Source: Bryobacteraceae bacterium
Lineage (GTDB): Bacteria > Acidobacteriota > Terriglobia > Bryobacterales > Bryobacteraceae
NCBI GenBank assembly: GCA_019752335.1
Contig: JAIEMJ010000014.1
Coordinates: forward strand, 1 to 64,000
Length of the DNA stretch: 64,000 nucleotides
Reading direction: 5' to 3'
In this document: positions 1 to 8,626 of the stretch, piece by piece
How the letters are laid out: each line of letters opens with the position of its first letter
How positions within the stretch are numbered: the stretch's first letter is position 1
The notes under the pieces: generated by a model
What the model was told of the DNA's origin: nothing
Seen by the model: only the letters and a program-made list of their open reading frames with translations
Databases searched by the model: none
Program-made: the position numbers and the translations under genes

Positions 1-2
1 CC

Positions 3-1400
3 CGCGGTCGCTTCGACCAGCTGCTGGCCACCCGACTGGACGGCGCCACCCGCAACTGGCTGCTCACCAGCCTGGCCGAGCTCGAAGCCCGCGCCGCCCG
101 CCTGCCGCGGCCGGACTTTTCGCCCAAGGCCAAGAACGTCATCATGGTGTTTCTCCCCGGCGGCTTTAGCGCGATCGATTCGTTCGACTACAAGCCAGCT
201 TTAGAGAAGTATCACGGCGTGGAGACCAAGGGCGCGAATACGATTACGCCTTTCTTCGGCAAGCGGGGCACGGTGATGAAGTCGCCGTGGGCTTTCCGGC
301 CGCGCGGGCAAAGCGGCAAGATGGTGTCGGATCTGGTGCCGCAATTGGGCGCGCTGGCCGACGAGATGACCTTCTTGCATTCGATGGTGTCACGCTCGAA
401 TGCGCACGGTCCGGCGTTGTTCCAGATGTCGACGGGCTTTATCTTCCAGGGCTTTCCTTCGATTGGCTCCTGGGTAAGTTACGGGCTCGGCAGCGAGAAC
501 GAGAATCTACCATCGTTCGTCGTACTGCCGGACCGCCGCGGACTCCCGCCGTGCGGCGTCGCCAATTGGGGCAACGGCTTTCTGCCCGCCGCGCATCAGG
601 GCGTGATCCTCGGCGACGAGCGGCAACCCATCGCCGACCTGACGCCGCCCGCAAGCGTCGCGCCGCGCCAGCAGCAGGCGACTTATGACTTACTCACGCA
701 ATTAAACGAGGAGCACTTACGGGAAAATCCTGGTGAGGACGCCCTAGTGGCACGCATTAAAAGCTACGAACTCGCCGCGCGGATGCAACTCAGTGCTCCG
801 GAAGTCACCGACATTCGCGGTGAGTCCGCGGCCACGCGCGCGATGTACGGCTTGGATCATCCCGTCACCCGCGACTTCGGCTACAACTGCCTGATGGCTC
901 GCCGGCTGGTGGAGCGTGGTGTACGCTGCGTGCAACTCTACAACGGTGGCCACTTCGGCGAGCCCCGCGTAAACTGGGACGGCCACGAGGATCTGCGCAC
1001 GAATCACGGAAAGAATGCCGCCATTCTGGATGGGCCGCTCTCCGCGCTGTTGCGCGACTTGAAGCAACGCGGCATGCTCGCCGATACCTTGGTCGTCTTC
1101 ACGACGGAGTTCGGCCGCTTGCCGATCAGCGAGGGCCTGGGTGAAGGCGGCCGTGATCATAATCCGGAGGGCTTCACTTCGTGGATGGTGGGCCCCGGTT
1201 TGAAGCCCGGCTACGCGCACGGCGCCACCGATGAGATGGGCTACAAGGCGGTGGAGAATCCGGTGACGATTTACGACCAGCACGCGACGATTCTGCACCT
1301 GCTGGGGCTGGACCATACCAGCTTGACTTGGTACCACAACGGCCTGGCGCGGCGACTGACGGATGTCCACGGTCACCTGTTGAAGCCGATTCTGGCGTAA
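3..1400 (+). CDS. DUF1501 domain protein, 5' end outside the window
   Basis: The reading frame is open from base 3 without a stop, so the gene begins before the window; the first internal ATG at 144 lies inside the conserved domain and is not the true start. The text PKAKNVIMVFLPGGFSAIDS matches the start of the DUF1501 fold, an alkaline-phosphatase/sulfatase-like superfamily, and TTEFGRLP plus GGRDHNPEGF match its C-terminal metal-site region. In Planctomycetes and Acidobacteria such exported proteins usually pair with a DUF1549/DUF1553 cytochrome-like protein, which would lie upstream here but cannot be seen. The substrate is unknown. The stop at 1400 is 4 bases from the convergent dehydratase gene. 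Confidence 0.85.
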   Translation, partial: RGRFDQLLATRLDGATRNWLLTSLAELEARAARLPRPDFSPKAKNVIMVFLPGGFSAIDSFDYKPALEKYHGVETKGANTITPFFGKRGTVMKSPWAFRPRGQSGKMVSDLVPQLGALADEMTFLHSMVSRSNAHGPALFQMSTGFIFQGFPSIGSWVSYGLGSENENLPSFVVLPDRRGLPPCGVANWGNGFLPAAHQGVILGDERQPIADLTPPASVAPRQQQATYDLLTQLNEEHLRENPGEDALVARIKSYELAARMQLSAPEVTDIRGESAATRAMYGLDHPVTRDFGYNCLMARRLVERGVRCVQLYNGGHFGEPRVNWDGHEDLRTNHGKNAAILDGPLSALLRDLKQRGMLADTLVVFTTEFGRLPISEGLGEGGRDHNPEGFTSWMVGPGLKPGYAHGATDEMGYKAVENPVTIYDQHATILHLLGLDHTSLTWYHNGLARRLTDVHGHLLKPILA

Positions 1401-1404
1401 TGGA

Positions 1405-2610
1405 CTAGGCGGCCAAAGATGGGGCGTGTTTGCGCAGGAAGGCCGGCGTGAAGTCGACGCCGAAGCCGGGGCCTGGGGGTGGCAGGTAGTGTCCGTCCAC
1501 CAGCTTCGTGGTGAGCATTTCCATCAGTTCATTGCCCGATTCACCGGTGCCGAAGCTTTCGGCCAACGCGGGCGAACGCGAGGTGAGCAGCAAGGTCATG
1601 CCGTAGACGCTGCCGCCGCGATGGGGCACCAGTTGGACGCCGGCCGCTTCGGCGGCGGCGGCGACGCGACGGCCATCGGTGAGTCCGCCGGACCAGGTTA
1701 AATCCGGCTGCAGGACGTGCGCCGCTTTGTTGCGGAGTAGTTCACGGAAGCCATAGATGGAGGCTTCGTGTTCGCCGCTGGCAATGCGGGTGGAGCGGAT
1801 TTCGCGGCATAGCTGAGCATAGCCGTCCATGTCGTCGGGCAAGAGCGGCTCCTCCATGAAGGCGAGCTTGGCGGCCGCCACGCGGTCAGCCAGTTCTAGC
1901 GTATAGGGCACATCCCAGCCGCAGAGGGCGTCGAGCATGAGTTGCGTTTCGGGGCCCGCGCGCTGGCGGGCTTCGAGGATCTTGGCGGCGTTGCGCCGCA
2001 GGCCAGCGGCGCCGTCGCGGAAGGTATCGAAGTTGTGAATCTTGATGGCGCGGAAGCCGAGCTTCAGGCCGCGCTCGATTTCGTTGCTGGTGTAGTAGGC
2101 GGGAACGCGCTCCGCGGTGGGTCCGCCGAGCATTTGATAGACGGGCAGGTTAGCTCGTTTTCCGGCGAGGTCCCAAAGGGCGAGGTCGATGCCGCTGATC
2201 GCTTGCAGGGCGAGGCCGCGGCGCCCGTAGAAGGACGACGAGGCGAACATCTGGTCCCAGAGGAGTTCGATATTCAGCGCGTTGGTGCCTTGCAACATGG
2301 GGGCCAGATGCTGTTCGATGATGAGGCAGGCGGCTTGTCCGCCGCCGCCGATGCCGTAGCCGGTGAGGCCTTCCTGGGTGCGGATTTGCACCAGGATGGC
2401 GGCGGGTAGTTGGGCGTAGGGTCCGAAGTTGCGCCAGCGTTTGGGGTCGAAGTCCGGCAGGGGTTCGCTCGCCTTGGGGATAGCCATGGAATTGATCGGC
2501 AGCGGTACCGCCTTAACGGAGACAATGCGCAGCCGCGCTTGCCCGGGCAGGGAAGCGGCGGACGCAGCGAGACCGAGCCACGCTCGGCGGGTCGGGTGGC
2601 GGAGAGACAT
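1405..2610 (-). CDS. Enolase-superfamily sugar-acid dehydratase (L-rhamnonate dehydratase-like), Tat-exported
   Basis: This 401-residue protein belongs to the mandelate racemase/muconate lactonizing enzyme family. After an N-terminal Tat-like signal (TRRAWLGLAASAA) come the capping domain and a barrel with AIKIHNF, metal-ligand acids in MLDALCGWD, FMEEPLLPDD and ASGEHEA, and a C-terminal VPHRGGSVYG. The GEHEA...YGFREL and VPH..GSVYG motifs resemble L-rhamnonate dehydratase more than mandelate racemase, so dehydration of an aldonic acid is the best guess. A Tat signal is odd for a normally cytoplasmic catabolic enzyme but recurs in acidobacterial family members. It is convergent with the DUF1501 gene. 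Substrate assignment is inference. Confidence 0.8.
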   Translation of the reverse strand: MSLRHPTRRAWLGLAASAASLPGQARLRIVSVKAVPLPINSMAIPKASEPLPDFDPKRWRNFGPYAQLPAAILVQIRTQEGLTGYGIGGGGQAACLIIEQHLAPMLQGTNALNIELLWDQMFASSSFYGRRGLALQAISGIDLALWDLAGKRANLPVYQMLGGPTAERVPAYYTSNEIERGLKLGFRAIKIHNFDTFRDGAAGLRRNAAKILEARQRAGPETQLMLDALCGWDVPYTLELADRVAAAKLAFMEEPLLPDDMDGYAQLCREIRSTRIASGEHEASIYGFRELLRNKAAHVLQPDLTWSGGLTDGRRVAAAAEAAGVQLVPHRGGSVYGMTLLLTSRSPALAESFGTGESGNELMEMLTTKLVDGHYLPPPGPGFGVDFTPAFLRKHAPSLAA

Positions 2611-2686
2611 AACTGTGAGACTATCAGGATCTTGCGCCGCGCTTTCTTTAGTGCGACTACGTTCCTGGGCGCGCTACACTGCGGCT

Positions 2687-3016
2687 ATGAGCGCTCTGGT
2701 GTTCGTCCTCCTCTCCGCTGCCGAAATCCAAGGCTACATCTCCGACGCTGCTTGCGGCTGGAACAACGCCCGGCCGGGCAAGGAAGCGCAGGAGTGCGCG
2801 CGAAAGTGTGTGGAGGCGGGTTGGCCGCCCGTGCTGGTACGGGATGGCGGCATGAGCGTCTTCAAGATTGAGGACAAGGCCGAACGCGCGGCGGTGCGGC
2901 CCTTCGTCGGCGAGCACGTCACCATCACGGGCGTGATCACCGGCGAGAACCTGCGCGTGACGAAGATTCGTAAGTCTCCGGCGCCGGCTAAGCCTTTTGT
3001 GCCAGGGAAAAAGTAA
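2687..3016 (+). CDS. Small secreted protein of unknown function
   Basis: A 109-residue protein. The frame is open further upstream, but the ATG at 2687 gives MSALVFVLLSAAEIQ, a short signal-like hydrophobic start, while the upstream sequence overlaps the divergent dehydratase gene. The mature part has two cysteines in DAACGWN and QECARKC, followed by VGEHVTITGVITGENLRVTKI, which looks like a small beta-barrel similar to secreted OB-fold-like proteins common in Acidobacteria. It ends in a Lys/Pro-rich tail. No catalytic motif is visible. It ends 4 bases before the convergent membrane-protein gene. Confidence 0.7.
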   Translation: MSALVFVLLSAAEIQGYISDAACGWNNARPGKEAQECARKCVEAGWPPVLVRDGGMSVFKIEDKAERAAVRPFVGEHVTITGVITGENLRVTKIRKSPAPAKPFVPGKK

Positions 3017-3020
3017 ACCC

Positions 3021-4535
3021 TTATTGCGGGCGCGGCTCGTAGACAAACACGGCGTTGGGCCCGTCCACCTGTTTCACCAAACGGTAGCGGCGGCGGATGA
3101 CATCGAGTTGTTGCGGCGGCAAATGGACCTGCTCCGCGTCGGTCGTAATGGGTCCGGTAAAGACGTTATCGGGGAGCAGCAATGCACCGAACTGCTGGTT
3201 TTCGAGATCTCGGGTGACGGGCCCCGGGTCGGTGACGCCGGCTTCCACCAGCAGGGCGAAAGTGAACGGCTCCATGTCGATGCGTCCGCGGTGGTGTACG
3301 AGAGAGTCGTACTGCACGGAGAACACCCGGCCAGGCCGTTCCAGATAGGGCCGCAGTGCGATCGTCTCCCGCTCCTTAAACGGCTGCAGAATTGCCCGCT
3401 CGGCGACGGTTCGCGCGATTAGCAAGAGGTTCAGTATCAGATGCAGCGCCAGCGGGATCTGCAAGAGCGTCACCCAATGGCGTCTCCCGTTGAAGAGCCG
3501 GGGAAAGAAGTCGAGCCGGTCGAGCGTGACTCCCGCGCACATGGCCATCACGAGCATCATCTCGAGCTGGTAGTTAAGGTCTGAGCCAATCTTCGGAGAG
3601 GTGAGTAGCCAAACGGCGGTGGAGAGGAAAGCATAGAGAAGAAGTGGCGCGGTGCGGCGCGTCACCCGTCCCAGTCCTGCTGCGGCCACCGCGAGCACCC
3701 CGCAGCCTGTCAGTGCCAGGTACTGCACCTGCTGGCCGAGTTTGAACCAGGCGAAGGGATTCATGTTCGCGATCACCGCATCCTCGTAGTAGCCACCATG
3801 GGTAACCGTGTTGAGGGCGAAGACGAGTCCACCGCCCGCCAAGGCGAGGCCCGCCAGGAAGCTGAGGGCGCGGCGCCGGTCCTCCCATAGGAGGGTGAGG
3901 GAGATGGCCGCTGCTGCCGCGATGAAAGTCTGTTTGGTGAAGACGGAGAGGATCACCAGTAAGCCGGCCAACGCGAGATGTTTCTTCGCACGGCTGTCGC
4001 GGTAGGTGAGGAAGGCTGCAAATGCGGCGAGCGAGCACGCGCAGGCCAGCATGTCGGTCTGCCCCACCGTGCCCCAGAAAAGCAGATTGGCCGTGGAAGC
4101 GGCCAACAAGGTCCCCGTGGTTCGCGTGAGGCGATGGCCCGAGAGCTGACCGAGGATTCGCCAAACCAGCCACAGCGCGGCGAGCAAGGCCGCGAACGAG
4201 ATCAATCGTCCGCTGTGATAGGGTGGCACTCCCATGCGCTGCAGGGCTCCCGATAGCCCGTAGAAGATCGGCCCGTAAGCCGAGTACGAATAGGGGTAGC
4301 GGTTCACGCCCCAGTAAAGGCCTTCGCCTTGGGACAGCATCTTGGCCTGCAGCGCCACCACGGCTTCGACGGGCGTCAGGTCGTGCCCGGCCCACAGAAG
4401 CACGAGGAGGTGTGCCAGCAGTCCGAAGGCCGTCGCCGCGGCGGCCCCGATCAACGCGCGGTGGGCGAATCGCTCGCGGATTCCGGCGGCGGGGGAAGCA
4501 GGAGTCGGCGGTGAAATGAGGAGAAGATTGGCCAT
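3021..4535 (-). CDS. Polytopic membrane protein, glycosyltransferase family 39-like
   Basis: A 504-residue integral membrane protein with about ten hydrophobic segments. The first loop, HDLTPVEAVVALQAKMLSQG, followed by NRYPYSYSAYGPIFYG, resembles the periplasmic acidic-loop region of ArnT/PMT-like (GT39/GT83, DUF2029) transferases that use polyprenyl-linked sugars. After the last membrane segment is a soluble tail of about 110 residues. The start at 4535 is chosen because the hydrophobic core begins shortly after it. It is divergent from the Rrf2 gene with 75 bases between starts. Donor and acceptor cannot be inferred. Confidence 0.7.
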   Translation of the reverse strand: MANLLLISPPTPASPAAGIRERFAHRALIGAAAATAFGLLAHLLVLLWAGHDLTPVEAVVALQAKMLSQGEGLYWGVNRYPYSYSAYGPIFYGLSGALQRMGVPPYHSGRLISFAALLAALWLVWRILGQLSGHRLTRTTGTLLAASTANLLFWGTVGQTDMLACACSLAAFAAFLTYRDSRAKKHLALAGLLVILSVFTKQTFIAAAAAISLTLLWEDRRRALSFLAGLALAGGGLVFALNTVTHGGYYEDAVIANMNPFAWFKLGQQVQYLALTGCGVLAVAAAGLGRVTRRTAPLLLYAFLSTAVWLLTSPKIGSDLNYQLEMMLVMAMCAGVTLDRLDFFPRLFNGRRHWVTLLQIPLALHLILNLLLIARTVAERAILQPFKERETIALRPYLERPGRVFSVQYDSLVHHRGRIDMEPFTFALLVEAGVTDPGPVTRDLENQQFGALLLPDNVFTGPITTDAEQVHLPPQQLDVIRRRYRLVKQVDGPNAVFVYEPRPQ

Positions 4536-4610
4536 ACGCCGATTGCCTGATCATCGGCGGGAATCCGGCGTGGCATTAGGCTGGCGTTACACTGAGAGGG
4601 ACGTCTAGCC

Positions 4611-5081
4611 ATGCGGACCCTTTCCAAAAAGACGCAGTACACGTTGCGCGCATTGTATGCCCTGGCCCGCCGCTACGGCCAGGGCCCGACGCTGATTGCG
4701 AAGCTCTCGGATGAGGAGTCAATTCCGCGGGACTTTCTTGAAAATATTCTCCTCAATCTGAAGCGCGAGGGTCTGGTGGAGAGCAAGAAGGGCAAGGGCG
4801 GCGGGTATGCGCTGGCCCAGTCGCCGGAAGAGGTTACGTTGGGGACGGTGATTCGCCTGGCGGAAGGGCCGCTGGCACCGGTGCCCTGTGCGAGCCCTGC
4901 CGCGCAGCGTAAGTGCGAGGAATGTCCGGACTGGCGCTTCTGCCCCACGCGGCTGGTGATGCGTGACGTGCGCGACGCTATGGCGGGTGTTCTGGACCAG
5001 ACGACGTTGGCCCAGTTGTGCCGCCGGGCCGATGAGGCGCGCGCCGCGGTGGAATCGGCGTCGTTGATGTATCACATCTAG
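4611..5081 (+). CDS. Rrf2 family transcriptional regulator with cysteine cluster
   Basis: A 156-residue winged-helix regulator. Residues 1-80 match Rrf2 (KKTQYTLRALYALAR, IPRDFLENIL, KGKGGGYAL). Cysteines at about 93, 102, 105, 111 and 137 resemble the Fe-S cluster region of IscR/NsrR/RsrR-type members, so redox or NO sensing is plausible. The start ATG follows a purine-rich GAGAGGGA. The histidine kinase starts 15 bases after the stop, so it probably heads the operon Rrf2 - kinase - response regulator - CRTAC1 - purD. Confidence 0.88.
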   Translation: MRTLSKKTQYTLRALYALARRYGQGPTLIAKLSDEESIPRDFLENILLNLKREGLVESKKGKGGGYALAQSPEEVTLGTVIRLAEGPLAPVPCASPAAQRKCEECPDWRFCPTRLVMRDVRDAMAGVLDQTTLAQLCRRADEARAAVESASLMYHI

Positions 5082-5096
5082 GAAGAAAGTCACCCC

Positions 5097-6365
5097 GTGG
5101 AGAACCCCCAGTTTCGCTCGCCGACGCCGGGCCTGCTGGCCGGGTTAGCGGTAGCTTTGCTCGCGGTGGTGCTCTACGCGGCCTTCACGGTGCAGCAGAT
5201 TCACCGGGTGCGCGAGTTACAGACGGGCTTGGTGGATCGCAACCGGCGGGACTCGCTACAGTTACTCCGCATTCAGGACAACTTACACTCACTCGGGCTG
5301 GTCATCCGCGACTTACTCGACCAAAGCGAGCCCTATCCGCTGAGCGCCTGGGAGCCGCAGTTTGCCCGCATTCGGGCCGACCTGAACGATGCCCTGCGCA
5401 CCGTGCGCAAGCCCGCGCAAGCGGAGTACCTGGAGCGTTCGGCCGAGCAGTTCTGGGCTGCCGTGGACCAAACCTTTCGCGAGCCGGACGAAGCGCGTGC
5501 CCGCCGGCAGTTTCGCGACTCGATTGAGTCGCGGCGCGCCTCGCTGGCGAGCATGGTCGCCCGTCTGCTCGTCCGGAACAACGAGAGTGGACAGCAAGCC
5601 GGAACGCAGATCGCGGCGATTTACTCGCGCGTGGAGCGCAATGTCTATATCTTTCTTGGCGCGATGTTGGTGCTGTTACTCGCCAGCGGGCTCTGGCTGA
5701 TTGACGCGAATCGGCGCCTGTTCGCCGGGATCTCGCACCTCTCGGCGCAGCGCAGTGAATTGGCGCGCCGGTTGATTGGCGCGCAGGAAGACACGCTGCG
5801 CCACGTGTCGCGCGAGTTACACGACGAATTCGGCCAAGTACTTACCGCGATCGGCGTGATGTTGCAACGCCTTACCCGGCGCGGCGTAACTCCGGACGAC
5901 GGCCTGGTGGAAGCGCAGGAAATTACGCAGAATGCCTTGCAGTCCGTCAGAACCCTGTCGCAGACGTTGCAGCCTGTTTTATTACAAGAGCAAGGTTTGC
6001 TGCCGGCCATCGCCTGGTACTTACCCACCGTGCAGCGGCAAACGGGACTCACTATCCACTACGAACCACCGGAACCATTTGAGGTGGATCCACGGCGCGC
6101 GATTCACGTCTTTCGAATTCTGCAGGAGGCGTTGAATAATGTCGTCCGTCATGCCAAGGTCGACGAGGCGTTTGTCCGCTTGCTGGCCCGTACGGATAGC
6201 TTTATGCTCGAAATCGAAGATCGCGGCCGGGGAATGGCGGTTGCGAAAAGCCCGGGCATGGGCTTGACGGCCATGCGAGAACGTGCGAGCTTGATCGACG
6301 GTAAAATTGAAATCAGCCCCGGTGAACGGGGCGGTACGCTAGTAAAGTTGCAGGCCCCCCGATGA
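5097..6365 (+). CDS. Sensor histidine kinase, NarL/DesK type (HisKA_3)
   Basis: A 422-residue membrane sensor with a GTG start preceded by AGGAAGAAAG. Transmembrane helices lie at about residues 14-34 and 182-203 and enclose a mostly helical extracytoplasmic sensor of about 145 residues. The dimerisation region carries RHVSRELHDEFGQ, with the phosphoacceptor His at about 242 followed by Asp-Glu as in HisKA_3 kinases. The ATPase part has the N box QEALNNVVRHA and the G boxes EDRGRGM and GMGLTAMRERA. Its stop overlaps the response-regulator ATG (ATGA), a typical cognate pair. It is rich in TTA leucine codons. The ligand is unknown. Confidence 0.93.
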   Translation: MENPQFRSPTPGLLAGLAVALLAVVLYAAFTVQQIHRVRELQTGLVDRNRRDSLQLLRIQDNLHSLGLVIRDLLDQSEPYPLSAWEPQFARIRADLNDALRTVRKPAQAEYLERSAEQFWAAVDQTFREPDEARARRQFRDSIESRRASLASMVARLLVRNNESGQQAGTQIAAIYSRVERNVYIFLGAMLVLLLASGLWLIDANRRLFAGISHLSAQRSELARRLIGAQEDTLRHVSRELHDEFGQVLTAIGVMLQRLTRRGVTPDDGLVEAQEITQNALQSVRTLSQTLQPVLLQEQGLLPAIAWYLPTVQRQTGLTIHYEPPEPFEVDPRRAIHVFRILQEALNNVVRHAKVDEAFVRLLARTDSFMLEIEDRGRGMAVAKSPGMGLTAMRERASLIDGKIEISPGERGGTLVKLQAPR

Positions 6366-6970
6366 TCACCATTTTATTGGTCGACGACCACGCCTTAGTC
6401 CGTCGTGGATTTCGTCGCTTAATTGAAGACGAGCCCGACTTACAAGTCGTGGGCGAAGCCGGCGATGGTCTGGAAGCGGTGGCGCTGGCTGCCAGCCTGC
6501 GTCCGCAAGTGATTGTGATGGACTACGCCTTGCCGGGAATCAATGGCGCACTGGCGACGCGGCAAATTCTGGCCGCCCAGCCAAGTGTGGCGATTCTCAT
6601 TCTGAGTATGCATTCTGAACCGCAGTATGTGGCGAATAGTGTCGACGCCGGCGCGCGGGGTTACTTAATGAAAAATGCCCTGGACCTGGAACTGGTAGAC
6701 GCGATCCGCCGTCTGGCAGCCGGCGAGAAGTTACTCGATCCAAAGCTGGAGCCGGAGGATGGCAAACGGCGCGGACTTACTACGCGGGAGCTCGAAGTCC
6801 TGCAGCATATTGTCGCGGGACACTCGAATAAAGAGATCGCGCACCGGCTGAACCTAAGCGTGCATACGATCTCCGTTCATCGGGCGCACATCATGGACCA
6901 GCTTGGGCTGCACAACGCTGCCGAGCTAGTCGCTTACGCGATCCGCCACGGCCTGGTTACCAACACGTGA
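6362..6970 (+). CDS. NarL/FixJ family response regulator
   Basis: A 202-residue two-domain regulator. The receiver domain has the acidic pair in LLVDDH, phosphoacceptor Asp54 in VIVMDYALPG, and LSMHSE and GYLMKNA at the Thr/Ser and Lys positions. The C-terminal LuxR-type helix-turn-helix is LTTRELEVLQHIVAGHSNKE followed by IAHRLNLSVHTISVHR. It is translationally coupled by 4-base overlaps to the upstream kinase and to the downstream CRTAC1 gene, so it is almost certainly the kinase's partner and probably controls its own operon. Targets are unknown. Confidence 0.95.
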   Translation: MITILLVDDHALVRRGFRRLIEDEPDLQVVGEAGDGLEAVALAASLRPQVIVMDYALPGINGALATRQILAAQPSVAILILSMHSEPQYVANSVDAGARGYLMKNALDLELVDAIRRLAAGEKLLDPKLEPEDGKRRGLTTRELEVLQHIVAGHSNKEIAHRLNLSVHTISVHRAHIMDQLGLHNAAELVAYAIRHGLVTNT

Positions 6971-8622
6971 CGCGCCGCCAGTTACTGTTCGCCGCCGCCG
7001 CGCCCAATCCGCCGTTGGGCTTCTCCTACACTGACGTCACCGGTAAGGCTGGCCTGCGCTTCCGGCATCATTCGGGCGCTTTTGGCGAGAAGTATCTGCC
7101 GGAGACGATGGGCCCTGGTTGTGCGTTTCTGGACTATGACCAGGACGGTTGGCCCGATATTCTGCTCCTGAACGGCAACGACTGGCCGGGCCACGCCCAG
7201 GTAGGGCGCCCTACGATGGCGCTGTACCGCAATAACCGCAACGGCACCTTTGCCGACGTCACCCGCGCGGCGGGGCTGGATTTTGAGATGTATGCGCTCG
7301 GCGTCGCCGTGGGCGACTTCGACAACGATGGCTATCCGGATTTATACATTACTGGCCTCGGCCAAAACCGGCTCTTACGCAACAACCGGCGTGGCGGTTT
7401 CGTCGATGTGACCAAGCCATCGGGCTTAGGCAATCGGCAAAGCTTTAGTACCTCCGCTTTGTGGTTCGACTATAACCGCGATGGCTTACTCGACTTATTC
7501 GTGTGTAACTACGTCCGCTGGACTCCGGCGACGGATGTGCGGTGTAGCCTGGACGGCAAGAGTAAGTCGTATTGCACGCCGGAAGCCTATCGCGGTTCCA
7601 CCTGTTGGCTCTTTCGCAATCGTGGCGACGGCACTTTTGAGGACGTTACCGCGACGAGTGGCATTTTTGACTCCACCTCAAAAGCCCTCGGCGCGGCCAT
7701 CTTGGATGACGATGAGGACGGTTGGCCGGATCTACTGGTCGCCAATGACACGACTCCGAATCGGCTTTACCGGAATCGCAGCAATGGCACTTTCGAGGAG
7801 ATCGGGCTGCGCGCGGGAGTCGCCTTTAGCGAGGATGGCAAAGCTCGCGCGGGCATGGGCGTCGCCGTGGGAGCCTTTGATGGCTCGGGTCGCCCCGGCC
7901 TGGCGATTACGAATTTCGACAACGAGATGACGGCCCTCTACCGGCGTTCGGCCGGTGGTCGCTATGAGGACGTCGCGGCGGCCACGGGTGTCGCGGCGAT
8001 TACGCGGAATACGCTCGGCTTTGGCTGCGAGTTTCTGGACGCTGACTTAGACGGCCGTCTCGACTTACTCATCGTTAACGGCCACATTGACGATACGGTG
8101 CGCAATGTCCGTCGCGAAGCCAGTTATGCGCAGCCTCCCCACTTACTCTGGAACGACGGGAAAGGCAAGTTTCGCGACGTGGCTCCGCAACTCGGCGCGC
8201 CATTTTACTTGCCCCGCGTCGGCCGCGGACTCGCCGTGGCCGATTTTGACCGCGACGGCGACCTCGACTTACTACTGACGACGAACGGCGGCGTGCCCGT
8301 CCTGCTGCGGCAAGACCTGCGCAACGGCCACCGTTCGATCCGGTTGCGGCTGCAGGGCAAGAAGAGTAACCGCGATGGGATTGGCGCCGTGGTGAAGTTG
8401 CTCGATGGCGGCGAAACGCAGTGGCGAATGGTCCATAGCGGCTCGAGCTACTTGTCGCAGTCCGAACTCGCCGTCACCTTCGGCGTGGGTCGCCGCGACC
8501 GGGTGGCGCGGGTCGTAATTCAATGGCCCAGCGGCCGGGTTGATGACCACAAGAACCTGGCCACGGGGCGCCAGTATTTGTGTGTGGAAGAGAGCGCCAT
8601 TCAGCCTGACCCGCTATCCTAA
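6967..8622 (+). CDS. CRTAC1 family exported repeat protein (FG-GAP/VCBS plus ASPIC-UnbV)
   Basis: A 551-residue protein with a GTG start overlapping the response-regulator stop (GTGA). It begins MTRRQLLFAAAA, a short Tat-like signal. At least six FG-GAP-type repeats follow, with calcium-binding-like loops such as DYDQDGWPD, DFDNDGYPD, DYNRDGLLD, DDDEDGWPD and DFDRDGDLD, forming a beta-propeller. The C-terminus (RDGIGAVVKLLDGG, IQWPSGRVD) is the ASPIC/UnbV domain. It is probably extracytoplasmic and may bind ligands or carbohydrate. Location directly after a two-component system suggests a regulated surface function. Leucine TTA codons are unusually common. Confidence 0.92.
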   Translation: MTRRQLLFAAAAPNPPLGFSYTDVTGKAGLRFRHHSGAFGEKYLPETMGPGCAFLDYDQDGWPDILLLNGNDWPGHAQVGRPTMALYRNNRNGTFADVTRAAGLDFEMYALGVAVGDFDNDGYPDLYITGLGQNRLLRNNRRGGFVDVTKPSGLGNRQSFSTSALWFDYNRDGLLDLFVCNYVRWTPATDVRCSLDGKSKSYCTPEAYRGSTCWLFRNRGDGTFEDVTATSGIFDSTSKALGAAILDDDEDGWPDLLVANDTTPNRLYRNRSNGTFEEIGLRAGVAFSEDGKARAGMGVAVGAFDGSGRPGLAITNFDNEMTALYRRSAGGRYEDVAAATGVAAITRNTLGFGCEFLDADLDGRLDLLIVNGHIDDTVRNVRREASYAQPPHLLWNDGKGKFRDVAPQLGAPFYLPRVGRGLAVADFDRDGDLDLLLTTNGGVPVLLRQDLRNGHRSIRLRLQGKKSNRDGIGAVVKLLDGGETQWRMVHSGSSYLSQSELAVTFGVGRRDRVARVVIQWPSGRVDDHKNLATGRQYLCVEESAIQPDPLS

Positions 8623-8626
8623 GAAC

